Assembly: GCA_023818555.1 (NCBI GenBank)
Contig: JAMWCG010000069.1
Span: 1-5,701, forward strand
Direction: 5' to 3'
Source: Candidatus Omnitrophota bacterium
GTDB taxonomy: Bacteria > Omnitrophota > Gorgyraeia > DTHP01
Length of the DNA stretch: 5,701 bases
The translations under genes and the position numbers were made by a program. Positions 5,666 through 5,701 of the stretch are shown piece by piece. Below the pieces are notes generated by a model that was not told the DNA's origin, searched no databases, and worked only from the letters and a program-made list of their open reading frames with translations. Positions within the stretch are counted from its first letter, which is position 1. Each line of letters begins with the position of its first letter.

Positions 5666-5701
5666 GTTATTACCGGATGTTCAACATAATCAAGGGAATC
5701 C
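5662..5701 (+). CDS. trkH: Probable TrkH-family potassium transporter, first 13 codons only
   Basis: An open frame starts with ATG at 5662, overlapping the TGA of the RCK gene, and runs off the window end after MSYYRMFNIIKGI. Short basic/aromatic starts of this kind, leading into a hydrophobic helix, are usual for TrkH, the integral-membrane pore subunit regulated by RCK proteins. GGGAAG at 5654-5659 is a possible but close ribosome site. The identity rests mostly on context (two RCK genes directly upstream and a coupled start); the visible residues alone would not prove it. Confidence 0.6.
   Translation, partial: MSYYRMFNIIKGI

Noticed and set aside
1..5701. Mobile elements, CRISPR arrays, attachment sites or phage genes
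   Set aside because: I found no repeated units, terminal inverted repeats, transposase or integrase motifs. Although tRNAs are common integration sites, no duplicated tRNA 3' end is visible.

Overview
The window looks like a moderately AT-rich bacterial chromosome (GC judged by eye, not computed). It carries core housekeeping genes, all on the + strand and tightly packed, with ATGA overlaps or gaps of 26 bases or less from the tRNAs onward. Strong AAGGAGG-type Shine-Dalgarno sites, formyl-Met-type translation genes (IF3, L35, L20) and a zinc-type bacterial ThrRS establish Bacteria. Separate coaC and coaB genes, a ThrRS without a TGS domain, tRNA genes without encoded CCA, and a paired RCK/TrkH module after rplT suggest a less-studied lineage, possibly an uncultured candidate phylum. 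The phylum cannot be fixed from this sequence.

Layout. Positions 1-1112 hold the two halves of the phosphopantothenoylcysteine (coenzyme A) pathway. These are a 5'-truncated coaC (decarboxylase) and coaB (synthetase), joined by an ATGA stop/start overlap. Positions 1113-1245 form the only sizeable intergenic gap (133 bp) and contain a good sigma-70-like promoter. Positions 1246-1488 carry three closely spaced tRNA genes: Cys(GCA), Leu(UAA) and Val(GAC). Positions 1515-4327 are the classical translation cluster thrS-infC-rpmI-rplT. Positions 4346-5665 carry two paralogous NAD-binding RCK (TrkA-type) potassium-channel regulators, followed at 5662 by the first codons of a probable trkH, the membrane subunit they would control.

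How the genes work together. The promoter at about 1180-1208 could drive the tRNAs and, by read-through, thrS and the rest, since no terminator hairpin is visible between 1246 and 5701. IF3, L35 and L20 are a conserved translational unit, and infC starts with TTG, in keeping with the rare infC starts used for IF3 autocontrol elsewhere. The trk genes appear to form a self-contained K+ uptake module (two cytosolic gating subunits plus a pore protein) placed where pheST often follows rplT.

No obviously new biological system is visible. The points worth a second look are the truncated ThrRS with a leader that lacks a Shine-Dalgarno site directly behind a tRNA, the split coaC/coaB pair with a changed conserved residue, and the coupling of the dual-RCK Trk module to the ribosomal-protein cluster.
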